A DNA stretch of 64,000 nt from Paludibacteraceae bacterium (GTDB lineage: Bacteria > Bacteroidota > Bacteroidia > Bacteroidales > Paludibacteraceae), in assembly GCA_016937795.1 (NCBI GenBank), contig JAFGVV010000072.1, positions 1-64,000 on the forward strand, read 5' to 3'. The position numbers were made by a program, and so were the translations under genes. Below the pieces are notes generated by a model. The model did no database searches and was not told the origin of the DNA. It worked only from the letters and a program-made list of their open reading frames with translations. Numbering within the stretch: position 1 is the stretch's first letter; every line of letters begins with the position of its first letter. Below, in pieces: positions 44,823-54,746 of this stretch.

Positions 44823-45836
44823 TCAGCAGACAAAATTCACTTCGGGAATAAGCTCAATCCCAAATTGAGATTGCACATCAGCTCTTATCTGCTCCGACAT
44901 CGCAGCTATTTCGCTACCTGTAGCTCCACCATAATTCACAATTACGAGCGCTTGTTTTTCGTGCACACCCACATTACCCACGCGGCGCCCTTTCCAACCA
45001 CAGCGATCAATCAGCCAAGCTGCAGGTATTTTCACGAGTGTATCTGACACCAAATAATGAGGTGTTTCGGGATATTTTTCCAAAAGCGAATTTAATAAAT
45101 CCTTATCAATCACAGGATTCATAAAAAAGCTACCTGCATTTCCGAGCACTTCTGGATCAGGCAGTTTCGACCGTCGTACATCCACAATTGTTTGCCTAAC
45201 ATTCGACAAAGTCAGCTCACCTTTGCGTAGCACTTCATCCTCTAAATGCTGATACGACAGGCTAAACTGTGGCACTTTGTATAAACTAAAAACCACCGAA
45301 GTGACAATGTAACGTCCTTTCAAAAAACTTTTAAAAACACTTTGACGATAATCGTATCCACATTCGTTATTCGAAAATATTTTTTCGACAGCAGTCTCAA
45401 TTTCCACAGTCTGTACACTTTCAATCAAATCCTTTACTTCCACTCCATAAGCTCCAATATTTTGCACTGCCGAAGCCCCTGTTTCACCCGGAATATGCGA
45501 AAGATTCTCTACTCCATACCAACCATTCTCCACACAATACTGCACAAAATCGTCCCAAACGACACCTGCACCCACTTTTACGCTTACCGAATCAGCCGTT
45601 TCGTTCATAATCTCTATGCCTTTGATAGCCGAATGCAAAATAATTCCATCATAATCAGCAAGAAAAAGTAAGTTGCTTCCTCCGCCTATGTGCAGCATAT
45701 TCCCAAATGCTGAAAAGCCATTCTGCAAAAACAACTTTAACTCTTCAACCGACTGATATTCGGCAAAATAACGCGCATTTACATCAATCGCAAAAGTATT
45801 ATATTTTTTAAGCGATATATTCGGGATAATCTTCAT
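44823..45836 (-). CDS. murB: UDP-N-acetylenolpyruvoylglucosamine reductase
   Basis: A 337-residue flavoenzyme that makes UDP-MurNAc in the cytoplasm. The FAD domain has the string [13 protein letters not shown], and [20 protein letters not shown] is the MurB signature; [19 protein letters not shown] carries the catalytic serine region, and the C-terminal LIPEVNFV holds the conserved Glu. The length and order suit the type I enzyme. It overlaps the end of miaA by four bases, so the pair is translationally coupled. Confidence 0.95.
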   Translation of the reverse strand: MKIIPNISLKKYNTFAIDVNARYFAEYQSVEELKLFLQNGFSAFGNMLHIGGGSNLLFLADYDGIILHSAIKGIEIMNETADSVSVKVGAGVVWDDFVQYCVENGWYGVENLSHIPGETGASAVQNIGAYGVEVKDLIESVQTVEIETAVEKIFSNNECGYDYRQSVFKSFLKGRYIVTSVVFSLYKVPQFSLSYQHLEDEVLRKGELTLSNVRQTIVDVRRSKLPDPEVLGNAGSFFMNPVIDKDLLNSLLEKYPETPHYLVSDTLVKIPAAWLIDRCGWKGRRVGNVGVHEKQALVIVNYGGATGSEIAAMSEQIRADVQSQFGIELIPEVNFVC

Positions 45837-46759
45837 ATTCGGGATTGGATTTTATTGTTTAAATACTGAAAAACAGTCTCTTTATCATCAGGATGAAACC
45901 ATGCAATTTCTTTATCTCGATTAAACCAACTGAGTTGTCTTTTGGCATAGCGACGACTATCCTGCTTTATCAAATTCACAGCAAAATCCAAGTCTGTTTT
46001 ACCATCCATATACTCGTACAACTCTTTATACCCTACCGTATTTAAAGTGTTTAGATGTTTAAACGCATAAAACTTTTGAGCTTCGGACAGCAAACCTTCA
46101 CGCATCATTTCGTCCACACGATGATTAATTCGTTCGTAGAGGTTATCTCTTTGTCGATTCAGACCAACTTTTATTATATCGAAATATCTTTCTTTCTTTT
46201 TGCCCGTTCGTATTGCGGAATATGGTTTTCCGGTAATACTGCAAATTTCAAGTGCATGCAATACACGCTTATAATTCTTAAGATCCACCTCTTTGTAATG
46301 AAATGGATCGAGCCTTTTGAGTTCATCCTGAATATATTCAAGTCCCTTCTCATGATATTCATTCTTCCAGAACTCACGTGTTTTCGCATCTACAGTAGGA
46401 ATATCATCAATACCATTACATACTGCATCGATATACATCATAGAGCCTCCAACAAGCATAACCACATTTTGTTGCTTAAACAAGTCTTTTAGCAAATCCA
46501 TTACATCGAGTTCATATTGTCCGCAATTATAGAAATCGTGAATGGAGTGTGTGCCAATAAAATAGTGCTTTACAGTCTTCATTTGTATCTCCGAAGGTGC
46601 TGCAGTACCAATTTTCAATTCACGATAAAACTGACGCGAATCCGATGACACTATCGGGCAATCAAAATACCGGGCAATATCCAGACTTATTTCGGTTTTA
46701 CCAACACCTGTAGGACCCAAAAGCACTAACAAAGTTTTATGTGGATTATTTATATACAT
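45833..46759 (-). CDS. miaA: tRNA dimethylallyltransferase
   Basis: A 308-residue enzyme that adds a dimethylallyl group to A37 of tRNAs reading UNN codons. The P-loop is [17 protein letters not shown], followed by [20 protein letters not shown] and [19 protein letters not shown], all typical of MiaA, and [14 protein letters not shown] near the end. The ATG at 46759 is used; eight more codons upstream are not conserved in character. It precedes and overlaps murB. Confidence 0.94.
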   Translation of the reverse strand: MYINNPHKTLLVLLGPTGVGKTEISLDIARYFDCPIVSSDSRQFYRELKIGTAAPSEIQMKTVKHYFIGTHSIHDFYNCGQYELDVMDLLKDLFKQQNVVMLVGGSMMYIDAVCNGIDDIPTVDAKTREFWKNEYHEKGLEYIQDELKRLDPFHYKEVDLKNYKRVLHALEICSITGKPYSAIRTGKKKERYFDIIKVGLNRQRDNLYERINHRVDEMMREGLLSEAQKFYAFKHLNTLNTVGYKELYEYMDGKTDLDFAVNLIKQDSRRYAKRQLSWFNRDKEIAWFHPDDKETVFQYLNNKIQSRI

Positions 46760-46882
46760 TAAATAGAAAAGAATAAAAAACAAAAACAGAAAACAAGCCC
46801 ACTTATCTTCTGTTTTTATTGTAAGTCATTGATAAAAAATAATGCTGTAAATACCTTCCTTCACTTAAAAATTATATGTGAT

Positions 46883-47440
46883 TCAAAATTTCGGATCATC
46901 GGTAAATAGTGCACTGTCATCAAAATTCATATCTCCGAAACCTTCTTCATCTAATTCATCGATATCAAAATCCTCATCGCCATAGAAATTCTCGTCAATG
47001 CTAAGTTTTGGGTCAGCAAGTACTGCTTCGTCGCTTAGTGTTTGTATCGGCGCATCACCTTCCGATAACACACACACTGGTTTATCAACCGATTTACCGG
47101 GTATAATATCGGTCAGTTCCATAAAAAACGCTCTGTCCGATATCATATCGAAGATAAAAAGCAATTTCTGCTTCTCGTCGGAAAACAATTCCTCAAGCTT
47201 AGTATTTTCCATTACGAGGTTATCGTATTCGGAACCTGAATCCATTTCTACCAGTGTAACTTCCTGTTGTTTTTCCCAGTTATCGCTACAGAGGAAAAAT
47301 GTTGTCATCAAATTCTTTTCGTAGTTAACCGACTCGAGAATGGCATTGTGCAGATCAAGAAATGTTGCTTCAGGATCGATATTGATTACACGTACAAAAT
47401 CATCTATCTCATCGGATAGCAGAGTAAATTTATAAACCAT
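46883..47440 (-). CDS. pRiA4b ORF-3-like domain protein
   Basis: A 185-residue protein whose first 135 residues fit the plasmid pRiA4b ORF-3-like family (MVYKFTLLSDEIDDFVRVIN, then ATFLDLHNAILESVNY and FFLCSDNWEKQQEV). The family is known from mobile elements but is also a chromosomal single-copy gene in many Bacteroidota. The last 45 residues form a very acidic tail (YGDEDFDIDELDEEGFGD). Its role is unknown. It lies between dnaA and miaA on the same strand, 124 bases before the miaA start. Confidence 0.75.
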   Translation of the reverse strand: MVYKFTLLSDEIDDFVRVINIDPEATFLDLHNAILESVNYEKNLMTTFFLCSDNWEKQQEVTLVEMDSGSEYDNLVMENTKLEELFSDEKQKLLFIFDMISDRAFFMELTDIIPGKSVDKPVCVLSEGDAPIQTLSDEAVLADPKLSIDENFYGDEDFDIDELDEEGFGDMNFDDSALFTDDPKF

Positions 47441-47512
47441 TTTTTTTAGATTTTATTTCGATGTAAAAATAATATTTTTTTTGAAACCTGCATACGAAAG
47501 CGACAGAGTATT

Positions 47513-47553
47513 TCATAAAAAAATGACTACTATGTTTTCACAGCAGTCATTTT
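47513..47553 (-). terminator. Terminator of dnaA
   Basis: AAAATGACT pairs with AGTCATTTT. On the minus strand seven T follow, 37 bases after the dnaA stop. Confidence 0.8.
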
Positions 47554-47589
47554 CACTCTTTTGTATGATCAATATATTTAAATCATGAA

Positions 47590-48987
47590 TCAAGCTTTAA
47601 GCTTTTCCTCTATTTCCTTTACACTCGAACGGAAATTTTTATCAATCTGCATCAAGTCAGTAACAATTTTGCAGGCATGAAGCACAGTGGCATGGTCGCG
47701 CTGCCCAATGGTAAAGCCTATAGACGACAAAGAATTCTTAGTCATCTGCTTCGAGAGGTACATAGCAATCTGACGTGCCTGTACAACTTCGCGCTTACGG
47801 CTTTTAGTCGATATAGCATCCACCGATAGAGAGAAATAATCACAAACCACGTCGCGGATTTTTTCAACAGTGTTCACTTTACGTGTCACATTTACTATTC
47901 GACTTACCACTTTTTCGGCAAGCGCTACATCGATAGGCATATCCACAAGTGTAGAATGTGCCAGCAGCGAAATAAGCGTACCTTCGAGATCGCGTACATT
48001 ATCCACTACATTTTCGGCAATATAGTTGACTACGTCGATTGGAATTTCAAGGCCATCGCGATAAATTTTATTTTCGAGAATGGCTTTGCGTAGTTCAAAA
48101 TCGGGTTTTTCAATTTCAGCAGACAAGCCCCATTTAAAACGGGTCAACAGGCGCTGTTCAAGACCAGCCAACACAATAGGCGAACGGTCGGCTGTAAGCA
48201 CAAGCTGTTTTCCGGTTTGATGCAGGTGGTTGAAAATATGAAAAAATGTATTCTGTGTACCGGTTTTACCTGCAAATTCCTGAATATCGTCTACAATAAG
48301 CACATCGATGGTTTGATAAAAATTCAGGAAATCGTTCACAGTATTATTTCGTACTGCATCGGTATATTGAATCTGAAAAGTATTAGCTGACACATACAAT
48401 ACACGTTTTTCAGGATTCAGTTGTTTAGTCATTACGCCTATAGCATTGGCAAGGTGCGTTTTTCCCACACCCGACTGTCCGTAAACAAAAAGCGGATTAA
48501 AAATGGTTTTCCCTGGTTCGTTAGCAATACTGATTCCGGCCGTACGAGCCAGTTTATTGCTGTTTCCTTCAATCAGATTATTAAAATTGAACGAGGGATT
48601 GAGCTGTGGGTCAATTTCGGGCAACTGAGGACGATGATACGGGCTAATATACCCCGACACCTGTTGTTTGGGTTTGGGCTGTTCGTTAGCACTCGGAATC
48701 TGAGTACCTTTTCCGCTCGATTTATCTATCAAAACCCGATACTCAAGTCGTGTACCCTGCCCTACCACACGATAAAGAGTCACACGCAGAAGATCAATAT
48801 ATTTCTCCTCGATATACTCAACGAAAAACTGACTGGGAACCTGTAGAACGAAAACATTCTCTTCGTATTTCAGAGCTACTATAGGTGCAAACCATGTATT
48901 GTAAGATGCTTCACTAATGTTGTCTTTGATAACGCTGAGGCAGCGACTCCATAATTGTTCGTGTTGATTCGACATTTCTTTATTCAA
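47590..48987 (-). CDS. dnaA: Chromosomal replication initiator protein DnaA
   Basis: A 465-residue initiator with the full domain order. Domain I (1-90) contains WFAPIVALKYEENVFVLQVP. A short linker precedes the AAA+ domain, with NPLFVYGQSGVGKTHLANAI (Walker A) and VLIVDDIQEFAGK (Walker B). The C-terminal DNA-binding domain holds VQARQIAMYLSKQMTKNSLS and GQRDHATVLHACKIV, the DnaA signature. One small difference is Ile before GQRDHATV where Phe is usual. It binds oriC and opens it. Neither dnaN nor obvious DnaA boxes lie beside it. Confidence 0.97.
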   Translation of the reverse strand: MNKEMSNQHEQLWSRCLSVIKDNISEASYNTWFAPIVALKYEENVFVLQVPSQFFVEYIEEKYIDLLRVTLYRVVGQGTRLEYRVLIDKSSGKGTQIPSANEQPKPKQQVSGYISPYHRPQLPEIDPQLNPSFNFNNLIEGNSNKLARTAGISIANEPGKTIFNPLFVYGQSGVGKTHLANAIGVMTKQLNPEKRVLYVSANTFQIQYTDAVRNNTVNDFLNFYQTIDVLIVDDIQEFAGKTGTQNTFFHIFNHLHQTGKQLVLTADRSPIVLAGLEQRLLTRFKWGLSAEIEKPDFELRKAILENKIYRDGLEIPIDVVNYIAENVVDNVRDLEGTLISLLAHSTLVDMPIDVALAEKVVSRIVNVTRKVNTVEKIRDVVCDYFSLSVDAISTKSRKREVVQARQIAMYLSKQMTKNSLSSIGFTIGQRDHATVLHACKIVTDLMQIDKNFRSSVKEIEEKLKA

Positions 48988-49294
48988 TACAAAAAAAATT
49001 ATTTACAATAATTCAATAAACACTGTCCCCTATATCAGATATAAGGAGAATCCTTTCCCTGGAAATTTAAAAAGCGTTTCAGCAACGGGCTATTTTCAGG
49101 ACTACAAAATTCATAAACATTTTCGAGAAAAAAAAACGTAGTAATTTTTGCGACTTTCAGATTCATTTCATCCTCTTTATTTTCAGCAAATTACAAAAAC
49201 ATGTTGTAAAACAAGTATTTAATTGCAACATGAATGAAACATCACTGATTCTAAAGATATTAACGAATTGTAACTGTTTTTTTGATATTGCTGC
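48988..49294. other. Region upstream of dnaA without recognised oriC features
   Basis: An A/T-rich stretch between the dnaA start and the mlaD terminator. I find no TTATCCACA-like DnaA box and no array of near matches. No TAnnTTTG element is placed for dnaA. It may hold the dnaA promoter, but nothing supports an origin here. Confidence 0.45.
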
Positions 49295-49333
49295 AGAAAA
49301 ATGCCGAAACTCTTGTAGTCAAAAGGTTTCGGC
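49295..49333 (-). terminator. Terminator of the amidase-mlaD operon
   Basis: A 9-bp stem (TGCCGAAAC with GTTTCGGCA). On the minus strand it is followed by a T-run. It lies 68 bases after the MCE gene. Confidence 0.75.
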
Positions 49334-49400
49334 ACTGAAAAATTTTTAGAGAACCAAAAAAGAAAGAAAATTACTATTTAAAACGACTCTAAATTAATAC

Positions 49401-50312
49401 TTAATTATTTTTGGATCCGAAAAGCGAAAAATGTACATAGCGTTTCGGACTTTGCCTCAGGTCGATAAGGAGTTTATCTGCATTTGCGGCAGTACTATTC
49501 AAATTGACATACAGTGCTTTATCATTAAGAAGCATACCTAGTGAGCCCTCACCTTTGTTTATTTTATCGGTCATTAAGTTAAGATTTGCAATGGTATGAT
49601 TGATGGCTGTAAAGGTAGCTGCGAAATCAACTTTTTTCAGATTTCCCGTCACTGATTTTAAATCGGCAGTCACCACATTCACATCAGATATAATTTCGGG
49701 AACATCTTTATTCATGAGCCGTTTTAGCTGCGACGAAGTAACAGCAAGGTCGGCTGTGGTTTTTTCGATAGAGGAGAGGCTGTTTTGCAAGGCCTGGCCT
49801 TCGATAACCACACGCACTGCACGTAATAGCGAATCCGCCTGCTGGGAAACACTTTCAATCTTAGGCATAATATCAGCCGAAAGCTGCGCCATAAGCCCTC
49901 CTCCAATTTGTGACGGTATTGTGTCGCCATTATCATGTGCTTGTTGTGAGGTAAGTGAAGGTTCGAATTTAAGTTGAATTGCTTTGCCTCCCATGAGTCC
50001 ATCGTCAAACAATTCAACTACTGCACCCTTTGGCACTTTTACATCATTAGTAACCGAGATTTTCACCAAGAACGAAGTAGATTTGCTGAAATCGAATTTT
50101 ACTTCTTCCACCTGTCCTACTTTATAACCTTTTATGTAAACCGGAGCAGAGGGAACAAGCCCACCCACGTTTTCGTAAGTAGCGTAATAATAATTTACAG
50201 GACTAAAGACATCGACTCCTTTGAGAAAATTAAGACCAAAATACAATACAAAAATGGCTACTACAGCCATAATACCAACTCTCACTTCGCGAGTAAAAAT
50301 ATTTTTCTTCAT
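49401..50312 (-). CDS. MCE/MlaD-family lipid-transport protein
   Basis: A 303-residue protein with an N-terminal membrane anchor (VGIMAVVAIFVLYFGLNFLK) and one MCE domain (about 38-118: YYATYENVGGLVPSAPVYIK, then GYKVGQVEEVKFDF and GLMGGKAIQLKF). A helical C-terminal part with SSLSSIEKTTADLAV-type heptads follows. MlaD-type hexamers pass phospholipids between membranes. No mlaE or mlaF adjoins. It follows the amidase gene by three bases and lies in a cluster of envelope genes with LptD, suggesting work at the outer membrane. Confidence 0.88.
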   Translation of the reverse strand: MKKNIFTREVRVGIMAVVAIFVLYFGLNFLKGVDVFSPVNYYYATYENVGGLVPSAPVYIKGYKVGQVEEVKFDFSKSTSFLVKISVTNDVKVPKGAVVELFDDGLMGGKAIQLKFEPSLTSQQAHDNGDTIPSQIGGGLMAQLSADIMPKIESVSQQADSLLRAVRVVIEGQALQNSLSSIEKTTADLAVTSSQLKRLMNKDVPEIISDVNVVTADLKSVTGNLKKVDFAATFTAINHTIANLNLMTDKINKGEGSLGMLLNDKALYVNLNSTAANADKLLIDLRQSPKRYVHFSLFGSKNN

Positions 50313-50315
50313 TTA

Positions 50316-51575
50316 TTATTTAATTAATTTCAATGCATCCTTTGCCGACATTTTTTTATCGCCAACAAATGCAATAATAAAACAATCGGGGAAACGGGAA
50401 CGCAATTCTTTATGGATATTCGATATCTTGTTGTAATCAGTTTCGGAACCAACTGTGTATTTATAAAGTCCGTTTTCGACAAAATAGTTAGTATTTTTCT
50501 GACCTTTAAAATCAGCGGCATCGGCATTGAGCTTTCGTCCACTTGCCAAAATCTGCACTCTAAACACAGGTACATCATGGTTCAGTTGAGCATTCTTACT
50601 TGTAATACTTGTTGTATTGTTTGCAAAAGCATTGTCTATTACCTGCTGAGCATCATTTTCAGCAGGCTTGGATTTATCGGTTACGGGCTTATTGTCAGCG
50701 ACAGGCTTTTGTTCTGGTTCGTCAGTTTCTGCATGATCGTTTGAGCGGAGTATCTCCTTGTTGTCCGTAGAAAAAGCTGCAACACCCGATTTCTTATCAT
50801 GATCGTGTTTGAAGCGGACAAAAGCATTATAGATAGAGGTAGCAAGTTCTTTTTGACCATTTTCACTGGCCATATATCTCTCTTCGGCTTTGTTTGATAT
50901 AAAACCCAATTCGATAAGCACACTCGGACATGCAGATCGGTGAAGTACCCAAAATCCGGCCTGACGCACTCCACGATCAGAACGCCGGGCATAATTCACA
51001 AACTGTTTCTGAATATTCGATGCCAGATCGATACTTTTATCAATATATTTATCCTGCATAAATTCGAACATAATATAAGAATCGACAGAATTTGGATCGA
51101 AACCTTTATACTTCGCTTTATAATCGTCTTCGAGTAGAATTACCGAGTTTTCGCGCATGGCCACATCCAGATTTGCTTTCGATTTGGCCAAACCAAGCGT
51201 AAAAGTTTCAGCCCCATATGCAGCGGAGCTTTTAGCAGCATTAGTATGAACAGAAATAAAGAGATCGGCATGATTACTGTTTACCACATCGGCACGCTGC
51301 TGAAGCGTAAGATACTTATCAGTTTTGCGGGTATACACCACTTTTACATCTTTGAAATTTTTTTCGACCAATGCGCCAAGTCTCAATATGACATTCAGAT
51401 TTAAATCCTTTTCGCGCGCAATAGCACCCACGGCACCCGGATCATGCCCACCATGACCTGCATCTAGCACAAGCGTAAAATTTGTTTTCTGTGCCTGCAC
51501 TGTGTATGTCAACTGTAAAAGAAAAAACGCAAGTAAAAGGCCTGAAAACCGAAAAAAAATGTTTTTGTAATTCAT
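50316..51575 (-). CDS. N-acetylmuramoyl-L-alanine amidase with SPOR domain
   Basis: A 419-residue exported amidase. After the signal peptide (about 1-28, ending TVQAQ) comes the Amidase_3 domain: VLDAGHGGHDPGAVG (zinc His), EKDLNLNVILRLGALVEKNF, SVHTNA (zinc His) and VLIELGFISNKAEE (catalytic Glu). A Pro/Lys linker leads to a C-terminal SPOR-like domain (FRVQILASGRKLNADAADFK to FIIAFVGDKK), which binds denuded glycan at the septum. It should cut peptide stems during division. The ATG at 51575 fits the signal peptide; the longer frame does not. Confidence 0.93.
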   Translation of the reverse strand: MNYKNIFFRFSGLLLAFFLLQLTYTVQAQKTNFTLVLDAGHGGHDPGAVGAIAREKDLNLNVILRLGALVEKNFKDVKVVYTRKTDKYLTLQQRADVVNSNHADLFISVHTNAAKSSAAYGAETFTLGLAKSKANLDVAMRENSVILLEDDYKAKYKGFDPNSVDSYIMFEFMQDKYIDKSIDLASNIQKQFVNYARRSDRGVRQAGFWVLHRSACPSVLIELGFISNKAEERYMASENGQKELATSIYNAFVRFKHDHDKKSGVAAFSTDNKEILRSNDHAETDEPEQKPVADNKPVTDKSKPAENDAQQVIDNAFANNTTSITSKNAQLNHDVPVFRVQILASGRKLNADAADFKGQKNTNYFVENGLYKYTVGSETDYNKISNIHKELRSRFPDCFIIAFVGDKKMSAKDALKLIK

Positions 51576-51619
51576 AGTAATTCCGTTGTTTAATGGGGAA
51601 TTTTCACAGAAATTATTTG

Positions 51620-51627
51620 CAAAAGTA
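51620..51627 (-). promoter_or_regulatory. Promoter -7 element of the amidase-mlaD operon
   Basis: On the minus strand TACTTTTG fits TAnnTTTG, 44 bases before the start codon. No clear TTTG is at the right distance. Confidence 0.5.
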
Positions 51628-51723
51628 ATGCTTTTATCCCGTTTACTATACTTTGTGAATAAGTAATTATTCAAATTATTCATAAAAAAAAGTTATTACA
51701 ATATGACACTACTGATTTTTCAC

Positions 51724-51731
51724 TAAATTTG
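51724..51731 (+). promoter_or_regulatory. Promoter -7 element of lptD
   Basis: TAAATTTG fits TAnnTTTG, 33 bases before the chosen ATG. It covers the TTG start of the longer frame, which excludes that start if this promoter is used. Confidence 0.55.
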
Positions 51732-51764
51732 CGTTCCGAATTTAAAACACAATACACCTACCGG

Positions 51765-54566
51765 ATGATTGTCTGTAACCGCTTATATTTCAAGAGTCAA
51801 AGCTTAATTACAATATTAGCTTTATGGCTCATATTTGCATTTATAGGCAACAGCCAAACTATTGAGCGTACCGACACGCTTGCAAATGCTTTACAACAAA
51901 TACCCGACAGTGTACTCAATGCACTATCAGATAGTGCTGCGCTTGCTGCTTCAGACACAATCCTGAACGCAAAAACCAATACGCAAAAACCGAACCAGAT
52001 TGACGCAGAAATAAAATATGTGGCCAGCGACTCAATTGTTTTTCTGAGTAATGGTACCGCTTTCTTGCATGGCGAAACCGATATTAACTATAAAAACATC
52101 AATCTCAAAGCTGATTTTGTAAGGGTAAAATTAGATAGCAATTTGATATACGCCCGCCCCACCATCGACAGTTTAGGTGCTCGCATCGGCGAACCGATTT
52201 TCAGCGAAGGCGAAAAATCCTACACTTCGCGCGAACTTACATACAATTTAAAAACTAAAAAAGGATATATTCGTCAGGCTGTTACACAGGAGGGCGAAGG
52301 TTATATTATCAGCGACCGCACAAAAAAATCGGACGAAGATGTCCTTTGTATTGCCGGAGGTAAATATACGACATGCGACAACCACGACCATCCACACTTC
52401 TACCTAAGCCTTTCGAAAGGAAAAATTAAGCCGGGAGAATACATTGTTGCCGGGCCGGCACATTTGGTTATTGCCGATGTCCCTTTGCCCATTGCTGTTC
52501 CGTTTGGTTTTTTTCCATTTACCGACAAATACTCTTCAGGACTTTTAATGCCTAGTTACACCGACGAGCTTACCCGTGGTTTTGGTTTACAAAATGGTGG
52601 TTGGTATTTTGCCATCAACGACTATGTGGATTTGGAATTACGTGGAGACATATACACCAAAGGTACATGGGCCATACGAGGAACATCTTCTTATGTAAAG
52701 AAATATAAATTCAGAGGTAGCCTGGGGATTGAATTCCGTGAAGATGTGACAGGCGAAAAAGATATGCCCGACTACAACAGTAGCCGAAACTTCAGTATAC
52801 GTTGGTCACACAGTCAAGACCAGAAAGCCAACCCTAACTTTAGCTTTTCGTCGAGTGTTAACTTCAGCACCAGTGGCTTCAACCGCAGCAATATTAATAG
52901 TTATGCCCGACCCGAATTAAACTCACAAAACACTACCAGCTCAAGTATAAACTTTACCAAACGCTTCCCTAATATTCCCTCGCTCAGTATTTCGGGTGGT
53001 ATGTCGCTCACACAGCGTACCAGAGACTCAACCATCAGTATGAGTTTACCGAATATCAACATTTCCTATAGCCGCTTTTACCCTTTCAAACGAAAAGAAA
53101 TGGTGGGCAAAGAACGTTGGTACGAAAAAATTTCAATGTCGTATTCCGGGGCTATATCAAACAGTGTGAACTCAATTAAAGAAAATCAGCTTCTAAAATC
53201 ATCCCTACAGCGCGACTGGAAAAACGGAATGCGACATAACATTCCTATTTCAGCAACATTTAACTTATTGAAATACATCAATATCTCACCATCGATGAAT
53301 TATACCGAACGTTGGTATCTGCAATCAACAAAAAAACACTGGGATGCCAACAATCAAAAAGAAATTCGAGACACAGTGTACGGATTCAATCGTGTATACG
53401 ACTTCAACATGGGGGTTTCGGCATCCACCAAACTGTATGGTTTTTATCAGCCAATCAGAGCTATCTTTGGCGATAAAATTGACCGTATAAGACACGTTAT
53501 GTCACCCAGCATAGGTTTTGGGTATACACCCGACTTTGGCGACCCCATGTGGGGATATTACGACTCATATACCAAATTAGTGCGCGATGCCAGCAATCCA
53601 TTGCTATATACTGAATCTGAAGTTCAGTATTCGCGCTACGAAGGAAGTTTGTACGGAGCTCCCGGACGTGGAAAATCGGGTAGCCTGAACTTCTCACTCG
53701 GAAACAATGTGGAAATGAAAGTGCGAAACGACCGCGACACTACCGGCAACGAACCCTTCAAAAAAATTAGCCTGATCGACAATCTTTCACTTGGCGGAAG
53801 TTACAATATGGCTGTAGACACCATGCGCTGGTCGATGATCTCAGCCAACATTCGTCTCAAACTTACAAAATCGTACGCTTTGAGTCTCAGCACTTCATTC
53901 GACCCCTATATGTATGGACTCAACAGCACTGGAAACCCTGTGCGCATCAACAAACTCCGTTGGGAGAACGGTATGTTTCCACGCTTTCAGGGCACAAGCA
54001 CTTCGTATAGCTACACTTTCAACAACGATACATTTAAAAAACTTTTTGGTAAAAAAACAACAGGAACTGACCCGAATGCTAATGCAAATAATGGAAATAT
54101 GCCCGGAGCTGAAAACAATCAGAACAATCCCGACGGAGAATTAAATACAGAAAGTAGCCCGGAGAAAACAGAAATAGCAGATGATGGATATGCAGAAGTT
54201 ACGATTCCCTGGAGTTTTACGGCAAGTTATTCTATTCGTTACGGAAACACGCCCGAATTTGACTTCAACAAAATGGACTACAAAATGGACTTTACCCACA
54301 ATCTCAGCCTGAATGGCAGCATTACACTCACTAACAACTGGCGTATCACAGCCAACTCGTCGTACGATTTTAAAGTCAAGCAATTCACTTACACCAGCAT
54401 CAATGTAAATCGTAGCCTTCACTGCTGGAGCATGTCAGCCAGCATTGTACCTTTTGGAACATACAAATCCTATAGCTTTCACATTGGTGTTAACTCGAGC
54501 ATGCTGGCCGACCTGAAATACGACAAGCAAAGCGAATACGGACGAAATGTAATTACATGGTATTGA
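51765..54566 (+). CDS. lptD: LPS-assembly outer-membrane protein LptD (Bacteroidota type)
   Basis: A 933-residue outer-membrane protein. A signal-like segment (SLITILALWLIFAFIGNSQ) precedes an OstA/LptA-like beta-jellyroll (about 75-200: LSNGTAFLHGETDINYKNIN, then LKADFVRVKL and RELTYNLKTKKGYIRQ). A barrel of about 650 residues follows, with the conserved CAGGKYTTC-like pair (CIAGGKYTTCDNHD) and VPFGFFPFTDKYSSGLLMPS. It inserts LPS into the outer leaflet. The C-terminus (YGRNVITWY) ends in an aromatic residue, as for barrels. It diverges from the amidase gene, a common neighbourhood for envelope genes. Confidence 0.9.
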   Translation: MIVCNRLYFKSQSLITILALWLIFAFIGNSQTIERTDTLANALQQIPDSVLNALSDSAALAASDTILNAKTNTQKPNQIDAEIKYVASDSIVFLSNGTAFLHGETDINYKNINLKADFVRVKLDSNLIYARPTIDSLGARIGEPIFSEGEKSYTSRELTYNLKTKKGYIRQAVTQEGEGYIISDRTKKSDEDVLCIAGGKYTTCDNHDHPHFYLSLSKGKIKPGEYIVAGPAHLVIADVPLPIAVPFGFFPFTDKYSSGLLMPSYTDELTRGFGLQNGGWYFAINDYVDLELRGDIYTKGTWAIRGTSSYVKKYKFRGSLGIEFREDVTGEKDMPDYNSSRNFSIRWSHSQDQKANPNFSFSSSVNFSTSGFNRSNINSYARPELNSQNTTSSSINFTKRFPNIPSLSISGGMSLTQRTRDSTISMSLPNINISYSRFYPFKRKEMVGKERWYEKISMSYSGAISNSVNSIKENQLLKSSLQRDWKNGMRHNIPISATFNLLKYINISPSMNYTERWYLQSTKKHWDANNQKEIRDTVYGFNRVYDFNMGVSASTKLYGFYQPIRAIFGDKIDRIRHVMSPSIGFGYTPDFGDPMWGYYDSYTKLVRDASNPLLYTESEVQYSRYEGSLYGAPGRGKSGSLNFSLGNNVEMKVRNDRDTTGNEPFKKISLIDNLSLGGSYNMAVDTMRWSMISANIRLKLTKSYALSLSTSFDPYMYGLNSTGNPVRINKLRWENGMFPRFQGTSTSYSYTFNNDTFKKLFGKKTTGTDPNANANNGNMPGAENNQNNPDGELNTESSPEKTEIADDGYAEVTIPWSFTASYSIRYGNTPEFDFNKMDYKMDFTHNLSLNGSITLTNNWRITANSSYDFKVKQFTYTSINVNRSLHCWSMSASIVPFGTYKSYSFHIGVNSSMLADLKYDKQSEYGRNVITWY

Positions 54567-54746
54567 TCAGTCGACAATTATTTACATGGAGTTGAGTGTA
54601 AAAAAAGCGGACTGATAATATAAATAAAGAATATTATTAAATGCTAACTACTGAACAAAGAGCGGGAGATATTAGTTTAATGGGTATTCGTAAAAAGAAC
54701 TTGAATTACAGAAATGAAAATTTTTAAAACAAAATAAAAACAGAAA

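Noticed and set aside
46883..47440. pRiA4b-type gene as evidence of a mobile element
   Set aside because: Although the family name comes from a plasmid, no transposase, integrase or target-site repeat is nearby. The gene sits between housekeeping genes and has normal composition.
48988..49294. Possible oriC beside dnaA
   Set aside because: No TTATCCACA-like box or cluster of near matches is present. In many Bacteroidota oriC is not next to dnaA.
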